Below, in pieces: positions 14,801 to 26,800 of a stretch of DNA of 64,000 bases. The DNA comes from Pleurodeles waltl. Taxonomy: Eukaryota; Chordata; Amphibia; Caudata; Salamandridae. How positions within the stretch are numbered: the stretch's first letter is position 1; each line of letters starts with the position of its first letter. The notes beneath the pieces were generated by a model, which made no database searches, had not been told where the DNA came from, and saw nothing but the letters and a program-made list of their open reading frames with translations. The DNA is taken from NCBI RefSeq assembly GCF_031143425.1, contig NC_090447.1:29354238-29418237 (forward strand), in the 5' to 3' direction. The translations under genes were made by a program, and so were the position numbers.

Positions 14801-17800
14801 TGAGCAGGACTCTTCTTCTCTTCCTAGGGCGGATATGCAGGGAAGGCGGCTGGATTCCGAATGGCTTCGCTTCTGAAATTGGCAGATACAAAAGCCAACA
14901 AACCTGGCATGAACCTCATGCACTTTGTTGCTATGGTGAGCGTCTCGCATGATGGGGCGTGAGGAGGGACTGGCATTGGGTTTCTGTAGAAAGTTGTAGT
15001 ACCCGGGGATTGACTGAATGGTCAAATGGGTGAATATGGAAATAAATCTCTACAATCTGTTATGGTTTTCTTTTCTGTTCTCACAGGAAGCTGAGAAGAA
15101 AGACAAAGGTCTCCTGGTCTTTCCCGAGAAGCTGCAGCACATCGGTCCTGCCTCGCGGTAAGGGGCAAAGCAGAACTCACATTCTTGCCATATTCAATCT
15201 ACCTTCCCTTTATTCCTTCGTGTGTTTCACCTTTTATTATGCAGATACTGAAAGACCCAGTTGGAAATGATCTGTGGATCCTTTAAATTATATAATGCAC
15301 TTTCATATTTCCATCCAGGCTTCTGTTGCCGCACATGAGATTTGATTGTTTTAGGTCTATCTGGGATGTGATGTATTTTCAACATGCAGAGGATTTGGCA
15401 TCAATATCTGGGCGGTGTAGGTTGCACCCACTCATGGGTTCTCTATAGCTCATGAGTGGTTGCGCAAACATCAGAGTTTAACCTTATAGCAGTATACCTG
15501 GAAGCAGAGAAGATAATGATTCTGAATACAGTGCCAATGTTTTCTTCATGTTTTTTTCAAAATTTCTTTGAAAGCAAAAGTTGCAATCGCTCAAAAGGAA
15601 TCCCAGAATCAAGATGTCTAGAGAGTGTTATCAGCATGATCTGATTTTTGAGAACTCTGAATTCCTGAGAGCTGCAGCATCTCCAGAATGTGTGACGTTT
15701 GGGTCTTGTCTGAAAATTACATTTACGCAGGAAGAGATCGCTGATGCTCCGCCTCAGTGCATATACCCATGTGCTCCTAAGACCGTTTCTCTAACAAAAC
15801 AGGTGCTGGTCAACTGCGCACCAGTTAGATGTGCATCTCCAGTGCCTTCAGAAGGGAGGTCACTAACTAGGTGGCAAGGTGTGGAGTGTAGATTGGACAC
15901 CAGGCTTTCATACCTTCTAATGCCCAGCGGTCACTGAGTGTGTTCTGGAAGGTCGGAACTGAATGTTGTCCACTCTTCTTGCATCAAGGTGGTTATTTGT
16001 GAAGTCTCCTGATCGACCATGAGACGCACATTTACTCCTGTAGAGGAAATCAACTGTTGCGGTCAGGTATAAAGCTCTCAGCAGCTTGTCAATAGATTTG
16101 TGCTGTAAGACTTAATAAAACAAAATTGGCCAATTTGTCAGTCGTCATAATCTTGTCCTTTAGCATGTAGTCTAGCCAATGTGCAATCTGAATTTGTGCA
16201 TCACTTTCTGAAATGACACAACACCTCAATGTACTTTCCACGTGGGTCCTTGCTTGGTGGTAAGTTGAGGTTCAAATGAGGCTAGTAGTGATCTACTTTA
16301 GCCTTGAGTGGTATTACTAGGGGTTGTAACAGGTTTTTGAATGAAACACCCATGCAATGAAGTCGGCGGAAGCAGCTCAGTTTTACTACCAATAAGATTA
16401 ATCTCATTGCCTCATCTGGTGTTCTCGGCCTTGGGAACAGTGATTAAATGTGGTTACTTTTTCTGTACAATTGGTAAATATTTTAAAGTGGTCATCGGAC
16501 GGACCTCACCTGCTGCACCAAGAGTAATAAATAGAAAGGCAATCCAATGTGATGCATCTCGCAAGCCACTGGTACATACTTTAACACTGGCCGAAGCTTT
16601 CGGTGCACCTCAGAGGGGTCTTGCTAGCATTCCTCAAGCTGCCTGAATAAAAATGTTCTGTTCAGAAATGGACCGGACACTGTGGGAAGCATCGATAACT
16701 ATCCAGTGGCATCCGTTGCTCCGAGTTAAGATAGCGTGACCTTGACTACATAAGGCTGATGGTACTTCAAGGGCAATTCATCTCTCCATCTGATCTGTTG
16801 CCATCCAGTGGGTGGATTATAGTATCAACCTTTTAAAGTAAGCTGCTCCAGAACAAAACCTTCAAAATGGGTGGGAGATGCCAGTTTCTTTATCCAGATC
16901 CTACTTGTTCCTAGATTGAGAGAATTTGCCCTTGTAACACTGAGATTGATTGATTGTCGGGCTATTGACTCACTGAGTAACTCAGGAGCTCACTTCCTTC
17001 AGCTACTCTTGGCTGTAGTGTCCTCAGGGATCCCTCGTATCTACAGTTCTGTTTGGTGCCTATATTGCTTCCCTGTTTGTAGCTCGAAAGTCAAGGTGCA
17101 ATCGTACCCAGAAAATACACGTACAATCGGATCTCTAATAATCCTGATACCACTTATGCGGCTGAAGTGCTAGTTACATTTAAACTTTGGCTGTACCAGG
17201 GTCAACTCCAGCTGAACAATACAACAGAGCCCATCTTGGAGATGAAAGATGACAGGGACATGAGGACCACCCACCTTCCTCTCCTGTTGAAGCAAAACCC
17301 ATCCTTAGCTTCCACTGTGAAAATGATGGGCTTTACCCTCAATACTAGACTGTCTCTAGCAACCAAATTCTGAAGGGTAGCAGGTAGCTGTTTTCACCAC
17401 CTAAGAAGCAGAGACCCTACCCTTCTGTCTCAGGAGCTTCAAGATCTCCAAGAAGGTGTCAGGAGCAGCCATCTGCTATTTTGCCTGCATGTCCAGCTGA
17501 ATTTTGTCACAGGAGCACCACATAAAACTGCCTCTTTTTAGGAGGTGGATGAATGTGGTTTGGGCTACTGATGAGTATGTGTACGCTGGAAGCTGGACCT
17601 TGGTGACCTTTGATGCAGTGGACCACAGCTCATTGTCGGCCATCTATACAGATTTGCGTCCTGTCCATTAAATGCTTATACTGTTCACCAAAAGTTTGAA
17701 ATTAAATGGGTAGTAAACTAACAGACGAATGGCGGCGACACAGATTAGTTGGCTGCAGTCCATCAGTATGATAATAACATTCACTTATGCCCTGTTTTAA

Positions 17801-20800
17801 CCTCTGGTGCGAGAGGCCAAAGTTCATCACCAGAAAAGTTGCCTTTTGTGACCAAGGCATGAGTGAAAGCTGAATGTCTCATACACTGTTCCTCCAAAAC
17901 AGTGTTTTGTTTTTGGCTCAGGAAAGGTGAACTTGTCAGTTATAAATTGGTTGGCTGTCATCACCGGAGATGTGGTGGTCCACCCTTTGCTGGTGGATCT
18001 CTGCAAAGTCCTCTAGCTTTCATTTGTATCAAAGATGTCACTCCATCTCAATTTTACAAAGAAACTCAGTTGACTCCACTACTATATGGCCCTATTTAAT
18101 GTACTGAAATGTACATTCCATTGTATGTTTGGGTGAGTAGCACAGCCCTTTGTACTCCTGCACACGAGCAGCCCGTGCGTGCACTTGTAGGGACCAGGGA
18201 GTAGGGATTTACTAAACCCACTTTTAAGATGTTTCACTGGTTATCCCTGAAGAGTTACATACCATTTCAAGTGGCTTGATTTTAGTGTTTTTTTTTAAAG
18301 TTTGTTTTAATATATATAAAATGCCCATCACAAAGGAACCTTACCCCCCTTTGAACTGTTGTAAATGGAAGTAGTTCAGGACTAACCTGTCATTAGGAGA
18401 ATCTGCAATTGCACAAATCTCGGGTTAGTACCTGCTAGTCGCTAATACCTTTACCACTTCTGTCCCCAAACCAGCTTCACGCCCACTTTACGGAATTTCT
18501 GAGGGATGCTGAAATGGGTCCATTTCAGTTGTCCCTGGAAATTCAGTGATTCTTTTCATTGCGTAATACAGGTCGTTGTTTGGGGTCATGAACTTTACTT
18601 ATGTTAAGTGATATGAAAGACTTAAGAAAATGTTCATTTTTTTCAGGTATTAATTCTGTGTGCCTAGGCATGTCACTGCTTTTACTGTATGCCGGTGTCA
18701 AAATAGTTTTGGGAGTTTTATCATAAAACATTCTGTAAGCTAGTTAAGTAATGAAATAAAACGTGTCTTCGTTGGTTCCTGCAGCATGTTCTCTTCCAGT
18801 TGATAGTGGCTGCCTTCTAATTGAATCTGCTTTTCATTCTTATTGTTTTCTTCCTTTGTCCCTTCTCCTAAGGCAGGCCACCCTTTTCAAGACTAGATAA
18901 TAAGAAAACCACGGCACATCACATGAACATGGTGTACAACATTGTATTATTTAATGATGTTACAGGAGGAACACAATGTCCCAATTCAATGAAAAGAATT
19001 CATGAGGTTGCTCGTAGATGGATTCCAAGATAATATGAAAACAGCCGACACGTGTTTCGTCATTCTTGACTTTCTCAAGGCTGTGAGAGATGTAATATAA
19101 CAATCATGAATCTAGTTGGTATTTAATGGGATACATTTTCGTGTGATACGTATAAAACAGAAAATGTGCGAATCTGATAGCAATAAGGAGAAGAAAGAAG
19201 AGAAGCCCCGTGTTGTGAGTATAGCACAGATGAAAAAGTACAGTAGAGATGCTATATCTCTTTAATAATATAATAGAAAAAGAGAATTCCATAGCAGTGG
19301 AAAGGTAAAAAAACTCTTGTGACACCGTTAATGAAATAGACAGCCCGGCACCGCAAATAGATGTTAACTAAGCTGAAAGTAGTACCAAAAAACCACGTGT
19401 GATCATAAAATTATGACAATACGTGTCCGGGCAGAAATTGTAAGGCCATACCTCATTAATGTTTGAAAGGGTACGATGTTGTATACAAGGAATTCCATAT
19501 TTGGAAGCAGATTCGGTAAGTACGATGTATGTCTCAAGTAGATAAAAGGAAAATTAGGGGACCATGATAAGTCTATAAAAGAAAGGAGTAGAATGTTTAC
19601 TGAAATGTATATATGTAATGAACATATTACCAAAAGCCTCAGTTAATTAACTGAGGAAAGAATAATGGTCAAAAATCGTGAGTTGGTAGTATCTCGAAAT
19701 ATTGATATTGAGCCTCTGCTAGAAATGGAAGACTGAGATTAATAATGAAAAAGTATAACTAGAAATAAAGCGCTATTGAAGACTGGAGCGCAGAGAACAT
19801 TTGTCCTTGGAAATCTGGAATTATAGTGAAAAAATATACAAGCGCTGTGGTATTAACAAATAGCTGAACTACGGTTTAAAACTTAATATATATGAATTAC
19901 GTTGTGGTGATTTACCCAAACTTGTTGGAGGAACGAATGACTACACAAAAATTGCCTAAAGATTAGATAATTGCGCGTGTAAACCGTTCCCAGAAATGCA
20001 GGGGCCAAATAGTAAACAAGCTCAGCAGATTAAGCGGAATGGTGCCCTTATGTGGCTAGTAATTTATACTCCTGCGCGTGTTATAAACTTAACTAAAATA
20101 TCCACTAGACGCCACTAAATCACACGCATTGTGTGTGCAGAAGCGAACAATAAAATCGCTTGGTGTACCAGTGGAAAAGGAATTATGGCAGCATAGCGCT
20201 CTTACCCAAAGCCGGTCCATGCGTTATTTGATTCGAGTGCCGTGTTCGCGGCGGGCGTCGGCAACACGTTATTTGAGCAATGGGCAAAATGATGGAAATA
20301 GAGAGCGGACTTATATAATTGAAAGAAATAAGGAGCGCCATCGTGGACTTGTGCTAGGACACGCAGTGTCAATAACCATGTGAGGAAAACAGTAAAGAAA
20401 AAAGAAAAAAAAGAATACAGAGATATGAGATATATAAGAGGATACAAGAGGAAGTGGGGGACCTCGCTTGTATTTATGTTATTTAAGTGACCGTGTTGGT
20501 GCACGCATATTGCAATACAATGATATATAACTGTATTACAGTCTTGTCAATACTTAGAGAAACCAATCCAAATAGATACACGGACACATTGTAAATTGAT
20601 GGATGATATTATCAATTATATGCAATATAAGCGAAAACCTATAGAAAAAGCAATAAACGAAAATGTATGTAATAATGTACTCGAAAGAGAGCTATTTAAA
20701 TTAGTACTGGCATGATCAGTTGGTGATATATGAAATATAAGGGTAAGGTGCATACATATGGCCAAAACATAAAATATCAAATTTGTTAATAACTCATTTC

Positions 20801-23800
20801 TACGTTACATATCCGTGTTATAATGTTGCTCATGTTATTAAAAAACATATGCAGGCAAATACAAGGGAATGTATCACATTATAGATAGGTGTCCTTGATT
20901 GAATGCAGTATAGGTGAATACATAGATGAAATTATGTAATGAGAAAGCAATACATATTGAGCTAAACGTGCTGAAACGGACACATTAGAATGGTAATTCG
21001 TGAAATGTACAAGTAAAATACATATAAGTAGCAGTATATGGAAAATACAGTGATGTAATATAAGCAGATTATAGAAACACATGTAAATCTTTGTCCGAGT
21101 TAAGCCCTTCTTCCACTGTACGGAGTCTGATTATCCACCTGCTATCCAGTTGTCTCAGCTGGAGAGTTTTGTTGCCACCCCTAATGGCCCTTCCCAGGGT
21201 GGCAATGCCATGTGTTTTAATTTTTAGTCTTTCTTGTGATGGATGTTCTAAATTGTAGTGGATTGCAAAAGGGTAGTCATTGTTATTGTTTTTTATAGCC
21301 CGTATATGCTCTTGTAATCTTTCTTTGAGTGGTCTAATGGTGCTGCCTACATAGATTTTATTGCATAGGCATATGATGCAGTAGACAACAAATTTGGTGT
21401 TACAGTTAATAAACTGTTTTATCGTGTGTGTCATTTTGGTGTTGTAGCAGAATTTTTTTGTTTTGTCTAAAGTGTATTCACATACACTGCATTGGCCACA
21501 TTTGTAGAAACCAGATGGCGGGGACGGTAGCCAGCTCTCATTTGCTAGCTTAGGTAGGAAACTGTGACATAGTCTGTCCCTTAAAGTGCGTCCTCTGCGA
21601 TGAATTATCAGTGGTTTATCCTTGAGATTTTTTCTCAGGGTCTCATCGGAAAGTAAGATCTGCCAGTTTTTTCAAAAAATCTTAAAGACCTCTGTGCTGG
21701 CACAAGTGTATGTTGTGACAAAGGTCGGAGTTTTTTTCTTGTCGATTTGTCTGTACGTCCTTTTAGAGAAGAGGGGAGATCTATTTGTTTTTAGAATTCT
21801 GTCTCGAATGTGGTTCAACAGTGCTTGGGAATACCCTCTATTCAGGAAACGACGTTCCAAAAAATTTAGCTGCTTATAGAATTCAGAGTCATCAAGGCAA
21901 TTACGTCTGATTCTCACCGATTCACCAAATGGAATTGCTCTGATCTGAGAGTAAGGGTGTGCACTACTAGCGTGTAGAACTGAGTTCGAGGCTGTGGCCT
22001 TTCTAAAAAGTTTGGTAAGAATTTGATTGTCTTGAATATATAGTGCCAGATCTAAGAAGTCAACACTTTCTGTGCTGAAGGAACTAGTGAAATGCAAATT
22101 GTATTGATTGGTGTTCAAATATTGGATAAACAATTCCAAAGACAAGTGGTCACCTGCCCAAAATAAAAGTACATCATCGATATAGCGACCCCAGTATAGG
22201 ATATATTGTGTAAGTTCTGGAGGGCCCTTATTCCACAGATGGTAATGTTCGTAGTGTCCCATATAGAGGTTGGCAAAGGAAGGTGAAAACTTTGCACACA
22301 TGGCCACCCCCTGTGTCTGCCTATACCAGGTACCTTCATGTAGGAAAAAATGATTGTCCATCACTAAGTTGATTAAATCCATCAACATGTTCATATAGAG
22401 TTGCTTGTCTCTTGTCCAAGAAGTATTGAATGGCAGCCAAGCCCTCTGTTTTAGGTATACAGGTATATAGTGAGGAGATATCTAGGGTCACTAAAAAAGG
22501 GCCTACTGTCCATTCAAAATCCGTGATGAGGCTTAAAAGATGGGATGTGTCTTTTATGTAGGAAGGTAGGTTGCACACAAATGGTTGTAAAAATAAATCG
22601 ATAAATTCGGAAAGTTTCTCTGTAGGTGAATTGATGCCTGAAATAATAGGTCTACCCGGTGGAAAGGATGCTGGCTTGTGCACTTTCGGTAAAATGTAGA
22701 TACATGGGAAGACAGGCGTGGGATTGTATAGATACTTAAACTCAAGATCAGTTAGGAGACCTCTGTGTTTCCAAAGATTTAATTTGATCTCTATGTCACT
22801 GATGACTTTGTCTATAGGATTATTGGGAACTTTGCAATAGGCTGTCTGATCCTCAAGTTGTCTGTCTATTTCCTTAATGTAGTCAGTTCGATTCATTATG
22901 ACAATGTTGCCTCCCTTGTCTGCCTCTTTTATTATTATGTCATCCATGCAGTTAAAGGAAAGTAGAGCTTTGTGTTCAGCTAGGCTAAGGTTATGAGGCC
23001 ATGTCTTTTTCCCCAGTATATACTGATTTTCCAATTTATATAGATCTCTAGTCACTAGTCTATGGAAAACATCAATCGAATTATCTGAGGAAAAAAACAG
23101 GTGTAAACCTAGAACTAGGTTTCAAACCACTATTGTGTGCGGTGGTACCGGAAATGCCTAAATCTGTTAGAATATCAGAGCAGGTAGGTATTTGACTACT
23201 GTTGGCATTTTCCTCTAGAGAGAGTAAGGTTTGTACGTCTCTTATGTCACCAACGGAGAAGTTACAAGTTTCAGAGTCATCCCTCCAGTTGGGATTAAGG
23301 GGAGGTTTTTGGTCAAAATGTTTTAAAAGTTTGCATTTACGTACAAATTTAAAGAGGTCGATATGCATCTCTGTGAAATTGGGAAATGTAGTGGGTACAA
23401 ACCCTAAACCTTTTTGAAGGATCCTACATTGTGGGTCATCAAGTGTTCTGTCCGATAGATTAATGATACATAAATCGTCCTCATGTGTTATGTGTTCGTT
23501 CAGTTCTTTGTATTTCGTGTGACTGATCTCGTTGTCATGCCTGACTTGTTGTTGGCCGGATCTGCCCCTCTTTCTCTTGCCTCTTCTGGTCCTTTTGTAT
23601 ATGTAGCTTGTACTGATCTGTTGTATTTTTGACCTCTGCGGAATCTTTCCATTTCTAATAAAAAAGAGGATTTGTTGTGTGTGATGCCTCTTTGTTCGTC
23701 TAGGGAGCTGTTAGCCTCACTACTTGGGATGCTAGAACAGCTAGAAAGGTCAGTGTCGCTAGTGGCAATGTTCTTTGGGGCATTATGTACTGCTGATGGC

Positions 23801-26800
23801 ATTCTGTTCGTATTAGCGTCTGAAAATGACATATCAAATTTACGTGCAAAAGTGAAAATCCTGCCTGTGTCATAGTCATTAGCGTCACGTCTAAGCTTGC
23901 GTGTTTTCTTATCTCTAATGTATTCCTGATGTTGTTGGAGTATATTATTAAGAATGTTGTAATTTTTTTCTATTCCTTCTTTGAGGTTTGTATCACGTAT
24001 TTCCTTTTCCAAGCTATCTATCTCAACCATTAGTCGTTCTCTTTTTTTCTTTGGCGTCGCGAATGAGTATATCCATGATGCCGAAAGAAGACTTAATCAA
24101 TAGTTGTTCCCATTCTTGTAGTAATGCGGGGTTAAGGTCACCAAAAGATGGAAAGAGTACAACTCTAAGACCCCTTGGAATTTGTTCAATTTTTAAGTAT
24201 CTTTCCAAAATGGTGTAATCCCACCATCTTGAAAGTTCTTGTTTTTTTAAACGTTCTAACCTTATGAATTTCATTCTTAAACCTTCTGTCCTGCTGCTGA
24301 TATTTTTATTTTTGTCCATAACAACAATTTTGTCAATGTTAAACAGTTCATCTAGTAGGGCTTCTCTATTGTCACTGAAAGTTGCCATATTTTACAGTTA
24401 ATGGTATCTGTATACGCCAAGGGTGCAGCACTGTACACTTTTCAAGACTGGCTGCTGATTACTTTCCTCTTTGTCAGATCTTTTTCTTCCTCTCACCTTC
24501 ATGGTTTCCGTCTCCTCCTTTTCCTGCAGCTTCACTCCATGTCCCACAGCTCTTCCCCTCCCTGCAGAGGATATTCGTCAGGATGATAGGCTAAATTCTT
24601 CGGTTAATGGTGATTGTCTGTATTTGCATTTGCAGAATAACTTTGCAGGAGGTGGAGGGTGACTTGCAGGCCCTTTCACAGCGGGTCCACCAAGCCCAAG
24701 GCTACATGAAGGAGGAGGCTGACCTAAGACAACAGATGGAGACCTTCTTGCAGGTGTGGCACGGTACCTGGGCAGAAGGCGTAGGTTGGGAGTGGTGGTC
24801 CTGCATAAGGATGGTGGATGTGGTGGTTCTCCTTGTGCACATAGCAGGGGCAGTTCCCTTTCTTGGTGTTAATGGGATTGGTGATATTCTTTCCTTAGAA
24901 GACAAGGGTAGGGGGGCGGTTCCCCTCCTGCAGGAGGCTGGGGCGGTTCCCCTCCTGCAGAAGGCTGGGGCGAGGCAGGGGTTTCTGGTGGTTCTTCTGC
25001 TATTCCAGGGAGCTACACATGACATGGCTATGCACACATCAAAACTCTGGCTCTCATCCCAGTATTATTCTCTGACTCCTCAGGTGGCGGAAGTGGAGCT
25101 AGATGAGGTGCAGGCATTGCTGGGAAGGCTCTCCGACACCAAGGTGACCCTGATGGAGTTCTTCTGTGAGGACGATGCACTCTTCAAGCTGGAGGAGTGT
25201 TGCTCCATCTTCAAAACATTCTGTTTAAAGTTCCTCACTGCCATTAAGGTAACTTATTTGCAGCTTATGCTTTTGCATGGTTTCTTCTTGGTGTTTGCGA
25301 ACCAAATGGGACTATTGCTATACGTGTCTTCTATAGAAGATGTGATTTGTCAAACTCCTCACTCGTCATCACTTGTTCTGGATTCATATACTATTTAGTA
25401 AACTGTAGGAAATTCATGTGCAGAAATGTCACTGCCTCTCCCCCCTTTTATTTTTTTTATTTGTATTTTTTTTATTTAAACCTGTTCTTTTCTCCTGATG
25501 TGGTTGGAGGTCTGCTCTCCAGGGGTCAGGGGCGTTCAGGTTAAATGCGCTTTTCATTTCCCGTTTCCTAGTGCATCCCTGATTTGGCTGTCATTCGTGA
25601 GACAACACTGAGTGAGATACAACCATTAACTAGAGGAATGTAAGGCGACAGATCCCGCGGACCTCCTGTTTTCTTGGCTTTGGATGTGTTGTGAGCCTCC
25701 TGAACATTGATTTTTTTTTTTTTCAGATAATTACATGTTTATTATAAAGTCTACCACACGCTGTACTTATCTTCCAGTTTCAGACTTTATTTCATCTCCA
25801 CTGTTCAGCCTTCATACAGTTATCTCCAACATCCCTCTTCCAGCTTCCCTCCTGCTCTTCACCAACATTCTATTGCAGCCTCCCATCCCAACCCGAATGT
25901 TCCATATACCAACCTTCCACGGGGAGGAGGGATATACCATTCTTAACCTTATAATGTACTAATACATAGTAATGAATAATAATACATAAATACTAGAATA
26001 ATATAACTGCTAAAATGACTTATACTATAAAAGGTAATAATACACTATTAGCCATTAATGAACATCACTAATACATTAACTACCTTACAACACATCTTCC
26101 CCACAATAATAACGATTAAGAGAAGGGGTACCTTGGAAAAGATAATAGAACGGAGAAAAAGAAAGAGAACAAAAAAAAAAAAAAAATTATTTACAGAAAA
26201 TCTGATTGTCCCCTAGAAGTAAACTAGGAGAGTTAAAGGTGCAGAATGCTATCTAACCACTGAGGGATTTCAGTAAGGGTGACCACTAGTTATGATTGGA
26301 GAATTTAACAATTCTATCCATACTCCAGCATTGACCATTATTTAAAACCACAACATTTCTCCTTATTTTGGTTATATAGAAAGGACCTGCAAATTTAGTG
26401 TCTTTCACACACGACCTTGTCATACCAAATGGTCTACATACTAATACTTGATCTCCCACCTTCCAATTTTGCACCCTGGTCCCATACTTCATGTCATATC
26501 TTTGTTTATACTTGTCCTGATGCATCCTTACTTTTGTACTACTGTAAGACAATATCTTTCCGTTTTTGTTACCTCCACCCAGCCAGGTTGGGAAAAATTT
26601 GGTGCAGGGTGTTCTGCCACGTAACGCAATAAACGGGGAAATCTTGGTAATAGAATTTGGAGTAGTGTGGTAAGCCCACAACATCTCCCTGACCGCATCC
26701 TCTACATTTACATGGTTAATGGAGGCCAATTGGATGCACTCCTTAATCATTCGATTGGTGCGTTCAGCCAGGCCATTTGCCCTAGGGCAATACAAGGCAG

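Larger units (their letters stand above)
18895..24437 (-). mobile_element. Penelope-like retroelement (RT plus GIY-YIG), 5.5 kb, with TSD
   Basis: A 5543-bp minus-strand insertion bounded by a perfect 12-bp direct repeat. From 5' to 3' it holds a 49-bp leader, an N-terminal domain with a [16 protein letters not shown] motif, a charged linker, the RT ([28 protein letters not shown]), a Cys-motif linker, a GIY-YIG nuclease domain and about 2.2 kb of non-coding 3' sequence. The RT and nuclease wording fits vertebrate Penelope-like elements (Neptune/Poseidon group). Frame shifts near 24,025, 23,450, 23,075 and 22,380 and a stop at about 21,672 make it inactive. It lies antisense inside the host gene's intron. 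A hammerhead-like fold sits about 150 bp from its 3' end. No second terminal copy was seen at the 5' end. Confidence 0.88.

Noticed and set aside
17540..17650. RT palm motif LVTFDAVDH as part of a second LINE
   Set aside because: It lies after, not before, the thumb motifs on the same strand and stands alone, so it may be chance or a rearranged piece; not called separately.
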